Positions 12,872 to 18,815 of a stretch of DNA of 20,234 bases are shown here, piece after piece (the first letter of the stretch is position 1; each line of letters starts with the position of its first letter). Position numbers and translations under genes: made by a program. This stretch comes from a virus. The stretch spans positions 1 through 20,234 of the IMG/VR virus record IMGVR_UViG_3300007513_000250, one strand, 5' to 3'. The notes beneath the pieces were generated by a model. The model did not search any database and had not been told where the DNA came from. It saw only the letters and a program-made list of their open reading frames with translations.

Positions 12872-13632
12872 AAATTTTAATGGAGAATTGGCGCCAATTT
12901 ATAGAACATGGCGCGTCGACACCTGAGAATGGAAAAATATATCTTTTCGAAGATGAAAAGATCACAGAAGCATCTTTTAGCATAAGATTAAATCTATTAA
13001 CAGAATCCACCACAGAGATAGAAGGCTTTTTGCGAGAATGGGAGACGTCTGCCGATTATGTGTTAAGCAAGAATGTTCTTAATGAGGGCGTAATGGATTT
13101 AGTTTCTCAGGCGGCTGCAGTGTTGAAAACACTCGCAGAGAAATCTTGGGATACGGTCACAAGTGTCACTTCAAAAGTTTTAAATTTTATTGAGAAATTT
13201 AAAGAAAAACACCCCAAAATATATAGCGCCCTCAAATGGGCCTGTATAGCAATAATATGTATAGCGGCACTTTATCTAATAGCCAAAGCCACAGGAATGA
13301 CAGCTGTTGTCCAAGCTATGGAATCACTTGCTACATTCCAATGGCCCGATGTAGCAATTTCTGAATTGGTAAGAGATCTAACCAACCAACAGACAGTAGA
13401 TGCTCTTCGAAACCTACAAGACGCATTATTAAATCGAGCAGGAGACATAGGAGTAGATCTGGTGCAAAGTGATCATCAAATCCTTCAGGATCTAGGAGAT
13501 AAAATCTTAGATTCTATTCCATCGGAGCAGTCGGCTGAAGCAGTATCGGATTTCTGGGGTCAGGCGATGGAACGGTTACAGCAAGGCGCCCAGGCCGGCA
13601 CGGGACAAATTGAGACCTTCACTCCAAATTAG
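12868..13632 (+). CDS. Tag-related protein with a membrane segment and several LxE sites
   Basis: The 254-residue product starts MKILMENWRQFIEHGAS, clearly a relative of the shared tag but with silent and coding changes throughout. It has three matches to the T4 prohead protease pattern (L/I)xE before a small residue: ITE-A (32-35), LTE-S (44-47) and LNE-G (71-74). Residues about 122-139 form a hydrophobic segment (ALKWACIAIICIAALYLI), flanked by amphipathic helices and a Gln/Ala-rich end. A packed protein with a membrane segment could act at injection, for example in crossing the inner membrane, but this is inference. The ATG overlaps the previous TGA and the stop is 17 bases before the HTH gene. 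Confidence 0.8.
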   Translation: MKILMENWRQFIEHGASTPENGKIYLFEDEKITEASFSIRLNLLTESTTEIEGFLREWETSADYVLSKNVLNEGVMDLVSQAAAVLKTLAEKSWDTVTSVTSKVLNFIEKFKEKHPKIYSALKWACIAIICIAALYLIAKATGMTAVVQAMESLATFQWPDVAISELVRDLTNQQTVDALRNLQDALLNRAGDIGVDLVQSDHQILQDLGDKILDSIPSEQSAEAVSDFWGQAMERLQQGAQAGTGQIETFTPN

Positions 13633-13649
13633 ATATCTCTGAGAAAAAA

Positions 13650-14012
13650 ATGATAAAAAGTTCAAAAAAGAACTTGACAACCAAAAATAAGAGCGTTATA
13701 CTAGCATTGAAGGCTAAAAACCTTATAGATGATAGTTTGTTAGTTTCTATTAATAGTTTAACTTTAGAAGATCTAATAGCTATAAAGTTTGAACTTTCAG
13801 CTAACCATATAAATAATAGACCTTATGGATTTGACATTTGGAGAAAATCAAGTTATATTATAAAAGAGGCTTTACTAAAGTTTGCGCTTTCACCCACCAA
13901 CTCTAAAAAAGACGCGGCAAGGTTTTTAGGTTTAACCTACAGTGATTTTAAAAAAGCCATTAAAAAATACAAGGTAACCAACTTTTTTAACGACGATGTG
14001 GAAGGTTTATAA
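13650..14012 (+). CDS. Small DNA-binding protein with Fis/NtrC-type HTH
   Basis: The 120-residue product has a Lys-rich start, a central helical region (SLTLEDLIAIKFELS) and a C-terminal helix-turn-helix at about 86-108: KKDAARFLGLTYSDFKKAIKKY. The AARFLG...KK-I-KKY pattern matches the Fis/NtrC C-terminal HTH. It could regulate phage or host transcription or act on DNA architecture. The first codons include a near-consensus sigma70 promoter, so the mRNA for the full protein must begin upstream, while a second transcript begins inside the gene. No good in-frame ATG follows that promoter. The ribosome site is weak (CTGAGAAAAAA). The next gene begins 17 bases before this one ends. Confidence 0.8.
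   Translation: MIKSSKKNLTTKNKSVILALKAKNLIDDSLLVSINSLTLEDLIAIKFELSANHINNRPYGFDIWRKSSYIIKEALLKFALSPTNSKKDAARFLGLTYSDFKKAIKKYKVTNFFNDDVEGL
13674..13702 (+). promoter_or_regulatory. Near-perfect sigma70-type promoter
   Basis: TTGACA (13674-13679), a 17-base spacer and TATACT (13697-13702) give a full -35 box, ideal spacing and a -10 box with one mismatch. The predicted start is near 13709. It is inside the HTH gene, so its likely job is to produce RNA for the following small gene and the tmRNA, about 490 bases further on. This is the best promoter match I saw in the window. Confidence 0.7.
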
Positions 14013-14238
14013 ATATAACGGACACTATATCATGGGCGACTTGGTCGGCTCACACAAAACAGAAGCTGCCGCCATGAAAAAAGCAAAGAAAGAAATAAAA
14101 TTTAAATTTTCTGTGAGAGAAAAGAAAAAGAACGAGATACTTATTTGGCTTGATGGTGAAAACCACGAACCACTAGGAGTTATCACACACGAATTAAAGG
14201 GGACGAAACGGCCTCGACAGGGTAAGGAGAAAGGATAG
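13996..14238 (+). CDS. DUF2188-like small protein overlapping the tmRNA
   Basis: The 80-residue product begins MWKVYKYNGHYIMGDLVGSH and continues with KTEAAAMKKAKKE, a pattern like the small DUF2188-type fold ('wxV...g.w.v...ga..a....eA...Ak'). It then has EILIWLDGENHEPLGVI. The start overlaps the HTH gene by 17 bases. The last 13 codons plus stop (from 14199) lie inside the 5' end of the tmRNA, so the tail GTKRPRQGKEKG is dictated by RNA sequence rather than by the protein family. The core up to about residue 67 looks genuine. The protein's role is unknown. Co-transcription with the tmRNA would require processing to release the tmRNA 5' end. Confidence 0.7.
   Translation: MWKVYKYNGHYIMGDLVGSHKTEAAAMKKAKKEIKFKFSVREKKKNEILIWLDGENHEPLGVITHELKGTKRPRQGKEKG
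14008..14015 (+). promoter_or_regulatory. Possible late promoter element TATAAATA
   Basis: TATAAATA is the T4 late-promoter consensus (recognised by gp55-type sigma) and is also reported for cyanophage late genes. This copy lies about 190 bases upstream of the tmRNA, at the junction of two genes. In AT-rich DNA an 8-mer can occur by chance, and another copy at 13808 lies within the HTH gene, so this is tentative. Confidence 0.25.
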
Positions 14239-14620
14239 TGCAAGTAGTCAAACGTACCAGCAGACTTTAAATGCAGATACAAAACATAATTGCTAATAAT
14301 AATAACAATTTCGAATCTGTCCGCTTAGCGGCTTAATCGGGTGGTTACCTAAAGCCATCAATCCAATTTAGGTATTTATCGCAACAGGATGGTAAGCGAT
14401 ATCTTATAGCCATCTATCTTTTTGTTAGTTTCTGATAGCAAACTGACGCATCGATTGGAAAGGGTGAGGGTTTAGCTTGTCAGTCGATTAATCACCCCGC
14501 TTTTGTTGATTTTCACATAGCGGATGCCGGCCGTCAGACCGGTAAAAATCAACTAAACTTGTGAATGACTTGAATTTTAATATGCTTTGGACGCGGGTTC
14601 GACTCCCGCCGTCTCCACCA
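14199..14620 (+). ncRNA. ssrA: tmRNA (transfer-messenger RNA)
   Basis: The ends are diagnostic. GGGGACG at 14199-14205 pairs with CGTCTCC before an encoded ACCA end (14610-14620), keeping the G3-U wobble that alanyl-tRNA synthetase recognises. CTCGACAGGG near 14213 matches the conserved D-loop region of tmRNA, and GCGGG-TTCGACT-CCCGC near 14593-14609 is the T arm. Inside is a tag frame at 14292-14336, GCT to TAA, encoding ANNNNNFESVRLAA with the hydrophobic AA end that ClpXP-type proteases recognise. The six bases ATAATT before the GCT keep the key -5 U and -4 A. Helical parts for the pseudoknot domain are visible, for example GTTGATTTT at 14505 with AAAATCAAC at 14545. At 422 nt it is a one-piece tmRNA that rescues stalled ribosomes and tags the nascent protein. 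Confidence 0.95.
14292..14336 (+). other. tmRNA tag-peptide reading frame (ANNNNNFESVRLAA)
   Basis: The resume codon is taken as GCT at 14292. The same frame has a TAA just before the upstream ATG at 14271, so the tag cannot begin before that point. The end LAA-stop is typical; the Asn5 run and FESVR middle differ from the tags I remember (AANDENYALAA in E. coli, counting its first Ala). Confidence 0.8.
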
Positions 14621-14632
14621 TCTTACTAAGGA

Positions 14633-15331
14633 ATGCGTATATATCAAAATAAAACTAAGACAGCCATATTGCTTATTAATTTAAAGGCGGCTTCTACATC
14701 TGCTGCGACACATTGCCGAAAAGGCGAAATTTCACAGGTTACGAATTCATCAACAGAATATCGTAAAGTTGCAAGAGATCCACTATTATATAAACTAATG
14801 ATAGTGCGAGAGCCCTACCAACGAATTGAAAGTTTTTATAAAAGTCGTTTTTATGTGCCTTACTCTCAAGATGAATGGCAAAAGCTCTTAAACACAATCA
14901 CAGACTTAGAAATATATCAATGCCCTCTAACAGGCAAGTTTAAAGAGAGAAAATCCGGAAATAAATTACCGTTTTGGGTACGTATGGTAAATCATATATG
15001 TGAATATTTTGATAAAGAAGAATATTTTGCTGAAAAAATAGATTTTGAACAGTTTGTTATAAATGGGGTAGGAAAGGGATATCACGGACTTGGGCATTTA
15101 TATGAACAAACCCGACTCTTGGAGCGCTCCCAAATTAACGCCGCGGCGGTAAATGAAATTATAAAACTTGAAAATCCGGATTTTACAAACTTAAACTCTT
15201 ATTTTAATATAAATTTTGCTCATGAGAATAAAAGCTCGATAGACACGACCTTAATTTGGACGTCCGAAATGAGGCAAATAGCTTATGAAAAATACAAAAA
15301 AGATTTCGAAGAATTTAAATATACAAGATAA
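14633..15331 (+). CDS. Sulfotransferase-like protein
   Basis: The 232-residue product begins with a strand and loop AILLINLKAASTSA (11-24), in which LKAASTS resembles the 5'-phosphosulfate-binding loop of sulfotransferases ('pKxaStSl'). MIVREPYQRIESFYKSRF (56-73) matches the 3'-phosphate-binding element ('vRdPyeRliSaY', Arg59 and Ser67). The rest is helical and fits the carbohydrate sulfotransferase group (Sulfotransfer_2-like). It would use PAPS to sulfate a sugar or lipid, perhaps on the host surface. AAGGA lies almost against the ATG, so initiation may be weak. The gene starts 12 bases after the tmRNA, and its last 47 bases also encode the start of the next small peptide in another frame. 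Some neighbouring residues typical of the family are missing, so activity is uncertain. Confidence 0.7.
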   Translation: MRIYQNKTKTAILLINLKAASTSAATHCRKGEISQVTNSSTEYRKVARDPLLYKLMIVREPYQRIESFYKSRFYVPYSQDEWQKLLNTITDLEIYQCPLTGKFKERKSGNKLPFWVRMVNHICEYFDKEEYFAEKIDFEQFVINGVGKGYHGLGHLYEQTRLLERSQINAAAVNEIIKLENPDFTNLNSYFNINFAHENKSSIDTTLIWTSEMRQIAYEKYKKDFEEFKYTR

Positions 15332-15452
15332 TGAATTAACAGACGAACAATTAGAAATAGTATGTGGCGGAATGAGAAAAGAAACATTCGACATATACGC
15401 AACAGATTTAATAAATAAAAATTTATTCTACAAACAAAAGGAAAAACAATGA
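15285..15452 (+). CDS. Small peptide with a double-glycine leader motif
   Basis: This 55-residue frame starts at ATG 15285 within the end of the sulfotransferase gene. GAGG lies 10 bases before the ATG. It ends TGA at 15452 in an ATGA overlap with the FKBP gene. Residues 17-29 read ELTDEQLEIVCGG, a close match to the leader consensus of double-glycine peptides (bacteriocin and Nif11-type, 'LsdeELexVsGG'). This predicts cleavage after Gly29 by a C39-peptidase transporter and a 26-residue core, MRKETFDIYATDLINKNLFY followed by KQKEKQ. The core has no cysteine and looks like a basic amphipathic helix. No exporter is in the window, so a host transporter would be needed. It may also be a non-exported relative. 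Confidence 0.65.
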   Translation: MKNTKKISKNLNIQDNELTDEQLEIVCGGMRKETFDIYATDLINKNLFYKQKEKQ

Positions 15453-15889
15453 AAACAGTAGAAGTTGGAAACAACGTAAAAGTCCATTACGTAGGAACCC
15501 TTACAGATGGCACAGAATTTGATAGCTCGCATAAGCGAGGCGAGGCACTTCTTGTAGAAGTGGGCTCTCCTGGGCTATTAAAAGCTTTTGACGAAGCAAT
15601 CGTGGGAATGACCGAGGGCGAAACAAAAGAGATCGTACTCTCCGCTGAGGAAGGATATGGTCCCCGAAACCCCGAAGCAATGCAAACGGTTCCCAAGGAA
15701 GCCTTTGGCCCTGAATTTGAATTTGAAGAAGGTCAGACTGTCCAAGGCAATGGCCCGTATGGACCTTTTTTAGCTACAATCAAGCAACTGGAAGAAACTC
15801 AAGTGGTATTGGATATGAACCATCCTCTTGCTGGTGAAACACTCAAATTTCAAATTGAAATGTTAGAAATTATTACGGAAGGAGAGTAA
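15449..15889 (+). CDS. FKBP-type peptidyl-prolyl isomerase (SlyD/FkpB-like)
   Basis: The 146-residue product opens VKVHYVGTLTDGTEFDSS (10-27), the first strands of an FKBP domain. It continues with GLLKAFDEAIVGMTEGETKEIVL, then an inserted flap domain (about 68-118, PEEGYGPRNPEA-type segment and TVPKEAFGP). It closes with LDMNHPLAGETLKFQIEMLEI (shown in two parts: LDMNHPLAGE and TLKFQIEMLEI), the strand typical of SlyD/FkpB. It lacks SlyD's metal-binding His-rich tail. It would speed proline isomerisation and chaperone folding, possibly of phage proteins; FKBP genes occur in some marine phages. It starts in an ATGA overlap with the leader-peptide gene. Confidence 0.9.
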   Translation: MKTVEVGNNVKVHYVGTLTDGTEFDSSHKRGEALLVEVGSPGLLKAFDEAIVGMTEGETKEIVLSAEEGYGPRNPEAMQTVPKEAFGPEFEFEEGQTVQGNGPYGPFLATIKQLEETQVVLDMNHPLAGETLKFQIEMLEIITEGE

Positions 15890-15890
15890 A

Positions 15891-16106
15891 ATGAGCTTTT
15901 TAGACAAATTTAAGAGTATTATTACATTTGATAGGCTAACAGTAGGAAATAAGGAAGTAGAATCAACACCAACAACCTCTACTTCCTCCGCTCCCGATCT
16001 GTCGACGCTTAAGGTTACGGAACTGAAGGCTCTGGCTAAAGAGCGAGGCATAAAAGGCTATTCTACATTAAAGAAGGCAGAACTGTTAAGCTTGTTGAGT
16101 GAATGA
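15891..16106 (+). CDS. Small protein with a Rho_N/SAP-like C-terminal domain
   Basis: The 71-residue product has a short amphipathic start (MSFLDKFKSIITFDRL), a Ser/Thr/Pro linker (about 25-36) and a C-terminal helix-turn-helix unit, LKVTELKALAKERGIKGYST followed by LKKAELLSLL. This matches the small Rho N-terminal/SAP/LEM-like fold, which often binds nucleic acid. It has no other motif. It starts one base after the FKBP stop with GGAGAG 5-10 bases upstream, and it overlaps the next lipoprotein start through an ATGA junction. Binding to DNA or RNA is likely from the fold but unproven. Confidence 0.75.
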   Translation: MSFLDKFKSIITFDRLTVGNKEVESTPTTSTSSAPDLSTLKVTELKALAKERGIKGYSTLKKAELLSLLSE

Positions 16107-16453
16107 CTTATTTGTTATTATTGCTAATCGGATGTCTTCCGCCATTAGCTTATAGAAATTACGCCGGATCTAATTTCGATACTACTCGAAGTCCTTGCGT
16201 AGATGCTCTGTACGTTAATTTGGATAATTCCACCTGTGATGATGCTTTAATTTTCGATTTTCCTTATCATGATTATTTCATGGTTAGATGTATTGACGAT
16301 AACCCTGGAATAATTGATAATTGGACAATCCACTCTTTTTATATCACTTCTCGATATAACACCTCTACATGGACCACGTTTATGATGGATGAATCATATA
16401 CGTGGTTCTGTTCTGACCAGCAAATGGTCGTATATACCAAACCAAGGAATTAA
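16103..16453 (+). CDS. Small lipoprotein of unknown function
   Basis: The 116-residue product has a short leader MTYLLLLLIGCLPP, in which LLIGC forms a lipobox at Cys11, so it should be attached to the outer membrane or outer face of the inner membrane. The mature part is rich in aromatic residues and Thr, with several Cys (CVDALYVNLDNSTC, MVRC, WFC), and probably folds as a small disulfide-stabilised beta domain. The start overlaps the previous stop (ATGA). It is followed after one base by a 40-residue membrane protein. The two could be a spanin-like lysis pair or a superinfection-exclusion lipoprotein, but neither has the expected composition. Confidence 0.75.
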   Translation: MTYLLLLLIGCLPPLAYRNYAGSNFDTTRSPCVDALYVNLDNSTCDDALIFDFPYHDYFMVRCIDDNPGIIDNWTIHSFYITSRYNTSTWTTFMMDESYTWFCSDQQMVVYTKPRN

Positions 16454-16454
16454 A

Positions 16455-16577
16455 ATGGATATAATTTCACAAATGTGTTTTCTAATGGCCGCACTTACAT
16501 TCGGTGCTTTAGCAGGACACTACACAACCAAAGATTACTATATCAAACAACTATTAACAAGGAAGGAAAATGAATAG
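16455..16577 (+). CDS. Mini membrane protein (40 residues)
   Basis: The start is taken at ATG 16455. An in-frame ATG at 16389 lies deep inside the preceding gene. The peptide MDIISQMCFLMAALTFGALA then GHYTTKDYYIKQLLTRKENE has one hydrophobic segment (about 4-21) and a charged tail. The spacing, one base after the previous stop and an 8-base overlap with the next gene, argues for a real coupled gene. It may be a spanin-like or holin-like accessory factor, but the short length gives little to judge. No strong ribosome site precedes it (AACCAAGGAATTAAA contains only AAGGA at 9 bases). Confidence 0.55.
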   Translation: MDIISQMCFLMAALTFGALAGHYTTKDYYIKQLLTRKENE

Positions 16578-18474
16578 ATTAATTTTATTACCCTTGTTGC
16601 TTGTTCCAGCATGCAACAAGGACTCGGGAAAGGATGCTCCCGACAGTGGCGACAGTGCCGCTGTAACTCCATTAGACCCACAAGGTCGAATTGGAGGATT
16701 TGTGACGGATGAAAATGGACAACCTATCGAAGGGGTTCTCATTTCTGCACAAGAAACCACGGCTACGTCGGCCGCAGATGGCTCCTATACTCTTTTAGAG
16801 ATGGAGCCACAAACTGACATCGTGCTTAAATTTAGTAAGCGCGGCTATGCGTCTAATTATAAGGTCACTTCATTGATGACTTGGGAAACAGTCGCATCCA
16901 ACGCAACTCTTTTGTCAATTGACGGAAGCGAGACGTTCTCTAGCTTTGATGAATCTTATTTTATCATTGAGGATACTACTGTAGCTTTTGAGCCTAATAG
17001 TTTCACGGATAAATCCACAGGACAGCGTTACAATGGCGATGTTACTGCTGAAGTTACTCACGTTGACCCGTCAACTGACGAGCTTTCTGGCGCACCCCGC
17101 GATCTGTCTGCTATTTCTAACAGTGAAGACTCTCAACTAGTTTCTTATGGAATGGTTGACGTGTCATTGTTTGGCGAGAATGGCGAAGAGCTTTCGATTG
17201 ACTTGGATAAGCCCGCAACCCTGCGCATTCCAATCACCAATGGAAGCCTTCCAGACGGTCTCAAATTGGAGCCCGGAGACATTCAGAATACTTGGTCCTT
17301 TGATCCCCTCCAGGGAACCTGGATCGAAGAAGCAACCGGCACTGTCAGCGCCACTGACGATCAGTTGTATTTCATTTTTGAAGCTCCGCACTTTTCGTGG
17401 TGGAACTGCGACATGGGATTCGTTCCATCGTGCGCAGAAGGTCGTGTAATCGACTTTCAGGGCTTTCCGGTACGTGGAGCCGATGTGACGTGCGCCGGCG
17501 GTCAGACGACCTCTACGGCGGTCACAAATGACGATGGAGAGTATCAATGCAGCATCATGGTTGGCGATTATGTCAGCTTCACCGGCCACACTTTTGTCGG
17601 TGGACAAGATTGGCAAAAGACGAAGGGATCTATCTTTATGGATAGTGAAGGTTCATCGGCTGCAGACTGCGAACCGATTCCAGACATTCAGATTGATGTC
17701 TGTCGCATTGCGGGAGCAGTTAATATTGAAAACTATGATTCTATTGTAGATATCAATGAGCCTCAAGGCGTCGGAGCAGACGGAATTTCTGCTGTCTTTT
17801 GGGAACCCCCCGGACCTATTTCATATTGTGAAAACCCTTGGGATAGCTTAGAAGCCGGCGAATGCTGGAGTGGAACTAATGAAGAAATTGTTTCTATGTT
17901 CCCAGAGAGCGCTTTCCCTGGAATTCCCGATAGTGCCCGTTCCGCAGGCAACTGGGTTGAACTTTCCAATGATTATCGTTCTTATCGAATGGAGAAAAGC
18001 TTTGAAGGAACTTTGCCCTTTTATGTTTGGAATTCTCACGAAATGGAAGAAGGTCGTATCTTAACAGATCGCCCGGACTTCAAGCAAGGACAAAATATCA
18101 GCGTCGAAGCCGATGGCGACTTTACGTCGTATTTTGGCACCTGGAGCGTCGAAGAATTTGCGACCATACCTGACCAAGTATATTTTTCTGCAGACAATCT
18201 AGTGTACAATGGCGGCGGCTTACTCGTAGATTATGGCAACGCTAGTGGAGATCATGTCTTCTTTGCAGCCATTTTAGGAGAAAACCAAATGCTTTGCAAG
18301 TTTGATAACGATGGTGGGTTTATGGTACCCGCTGACGCTCTCAACAAGCTAGATGCAGGATGGGGAGGAGCATCGGTATTTAATCTATCGATGGAACTTT
18401 CCGCAGGTCCCGATGGCTTGCCAATTTATTCGCAAGTATTTTCAGGAGAAACTGTTCCTCTGCGAGTTGAGTAG
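16570..18474 (+). CDS. Large lipoprotein with carboxypeptidase-regulatory-like domains
   Basis: The 634-residue product has a lipoprotein leader MNRLILLPLLLVPACNKD (Cys15) and a short Asp/Ser-rich linker (DAPDSGDSAA), typical of surface lipoproteins from deltaproteobacteria and relatives. The first folded unit (about 38-100) is a carboxypeptidase-regulatory-like beta sandwich: GRIGGFVTDENGQPIEGVLI, then AADGSYTLLEM and KRGYAS. A second such unit follows at about 290-340 (GRVIDFQGFPVRGADVTCAG, TNDDGEYQC). Between and after lie beta-rich segments with paired Cys. It resembles a host-type surface adhesin or stalk protein rather than a common phage family, so lateral acquisition is possible. AAGGAAGG precedes the start by 7 bases. 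The gene ends just before the strongest terminator in the window. Confidence 0.85.
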   Translation: MNRLILLPLLLVPACNKDSGKDAPDSGDSAAVTPLDPQGRIGGFVTDENGQPIEGVLISAQETTATSAADGSYTLLEMEPQTDIVLKFSKRGYASNYKVTSLMTWETVASNATLLSIDGSETFSSFDESYFIIEDTTVAFEPNSFTDKSTGQRYNGDVTAEVTHVDPSTDELSGAPRDLSAISNSEDSQLVSYGMVDVSLFGENGEELSIDLDKPATLRIPITNGSLPDGLKLEPGDIQNTWSFDPLQGTWIEEATGTVSATDDQLYFIFEAPHFSWWNCDMGFVPSCAEGRVIDFQGFPVRGADVTCAGGQTTSTAVTNDDGEYQCSIMVGDYVSFTGHTFVGGQDWQKTKGSIFMDSEGSSAADCEPIPDIQIDVCRIAGAVNIENYDSIVDINEPQGVGADGISAVFWEPPGPISYCENPWDSLEAGECWSGTNEEIVSMFPESAFPGIPDSARSAGNWVELSNDYRSYRMEKSFEGTLPFYVWNSHEMEEGRILTDRPDFKQGQNISVEADGDFTSYFGTWSVEEFATIPDQVYFSADNLVYNGGGLLVDYGNASGDHVFFAAILGENQMLCKFDNDGGFMVPADALNKLDAGWGGASVFNLSMELSAGPDGLPIYSQVFSGETVPLRVE

Positions 18475-18493
18475 ACTAAGTAATAGGAACTTC

Positions 18494-18523
18494 GGGGGCC
18501 AGAGCAATCTGGCTCCCTTTTTT
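18494..18523 (+). terminator. Rho-independent terminator
   Basis: GGGGGCCAGA pairs fully (one G-U) with TCTGGCTCCC around a GCAA (GNRA) loop, giving a 10-bp stem followed directly by six T residues. It lies 20 bases after the large lipoprotein's stop and marks the end of that transcript. Confidence 0.9.
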
Positions 18524-18538
18524 ATAGGAGACAAGAAA

Positions 18539-18754
18539 ATGGACAGACTTCAACAAAGGCGCGATCAAATTCGTGCACGCAACCGGGTTCGTTATACTGC
18601 GGACCAAGAAATCATGAGAACATATCACATTAATGCTGATTTAACTCGTGAAACTACCGATGAAATCGAGAAGGCTCTGTGGGAGTTAAAAGACTCGATG
18701 GATCTGCCAACAGAAGAGATTGAATTGGCTATTGCTTCACGTCGATTAAAATAA
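18539..18754 (+). CDS. Small charged helical protein
   Basis: The ATG at 18539 has a good AGGAGA site 9 bases upstream, between the terminator and the start. An in-frame ATG at 18353 would run back through the terminator and previous gene, so it is rejected. The 71-residue product reads MDRLQQRRDQIRARNRVRYT and continues with helices (TTDEIEKALWELKDSMDL, PTEEIELAIASRRLK). It is highly charged, probably all-helical, and could bind nucleic acid or a partner protein; I do not know the family. Because it follows a terminator with no clear promoter of its own, it is probably served by terminator readthrough. Confidence 0.75.
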   Translation: MDRLQQRRDQIRARNRVRYTADQEIMRTYHINADLTRETTDEIEKALWELKDSMDLPTEEIELAIASRRLK

Positions 18755-18784
18755 ATTATTTTTTTATCCTTCTGTTAAAAAATA

Positions 18785-18793
18785 TGGTATAAT
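18785..18793 (+). promoter_or_regulatory. Candidate extended -10 promoter
   Basis: TGGTATAAT fits the extended -10 form (TGnTATAAT). No good -35 box lies at 17 bases. It is in the only AT-rich gap between two genes here and is followed by GAAGGAG before the hydroxylase start. Confidence 0.5.
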
Positions 18794-18815
18794 TATTAAT
18801 GAAGGAGAATTATGA

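Noticed and set aside
13808-13815. TATAAATA (T4 late promoter word) in the HTH gene
   Set aside because: It is inside coding sequence in an AT-rich stretch, with no gene start close downstream.
14271-14291. ATG just before the tmRNA tag frame as a start of the tag
   Set aside because: tmRNA resumes translation at a codon fixed by upstream bases, not at ATG. GCT at 14292 has the conserved -5 U and -4 A.
16103-16577. Two-component spanin pair
   Set aside because: The lipoprotein comes first and is too large and Cys-rich, and the 40-residue protein lacks a periplasmic coiled coil, so the match is weak.
18353-18538. Upstream extension of the small protein gene at 18539
   Set aside because: It would run through the lipoprotein gene's end and the terminator hairpin. 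The ATG at 18539 has its own ribosome site.
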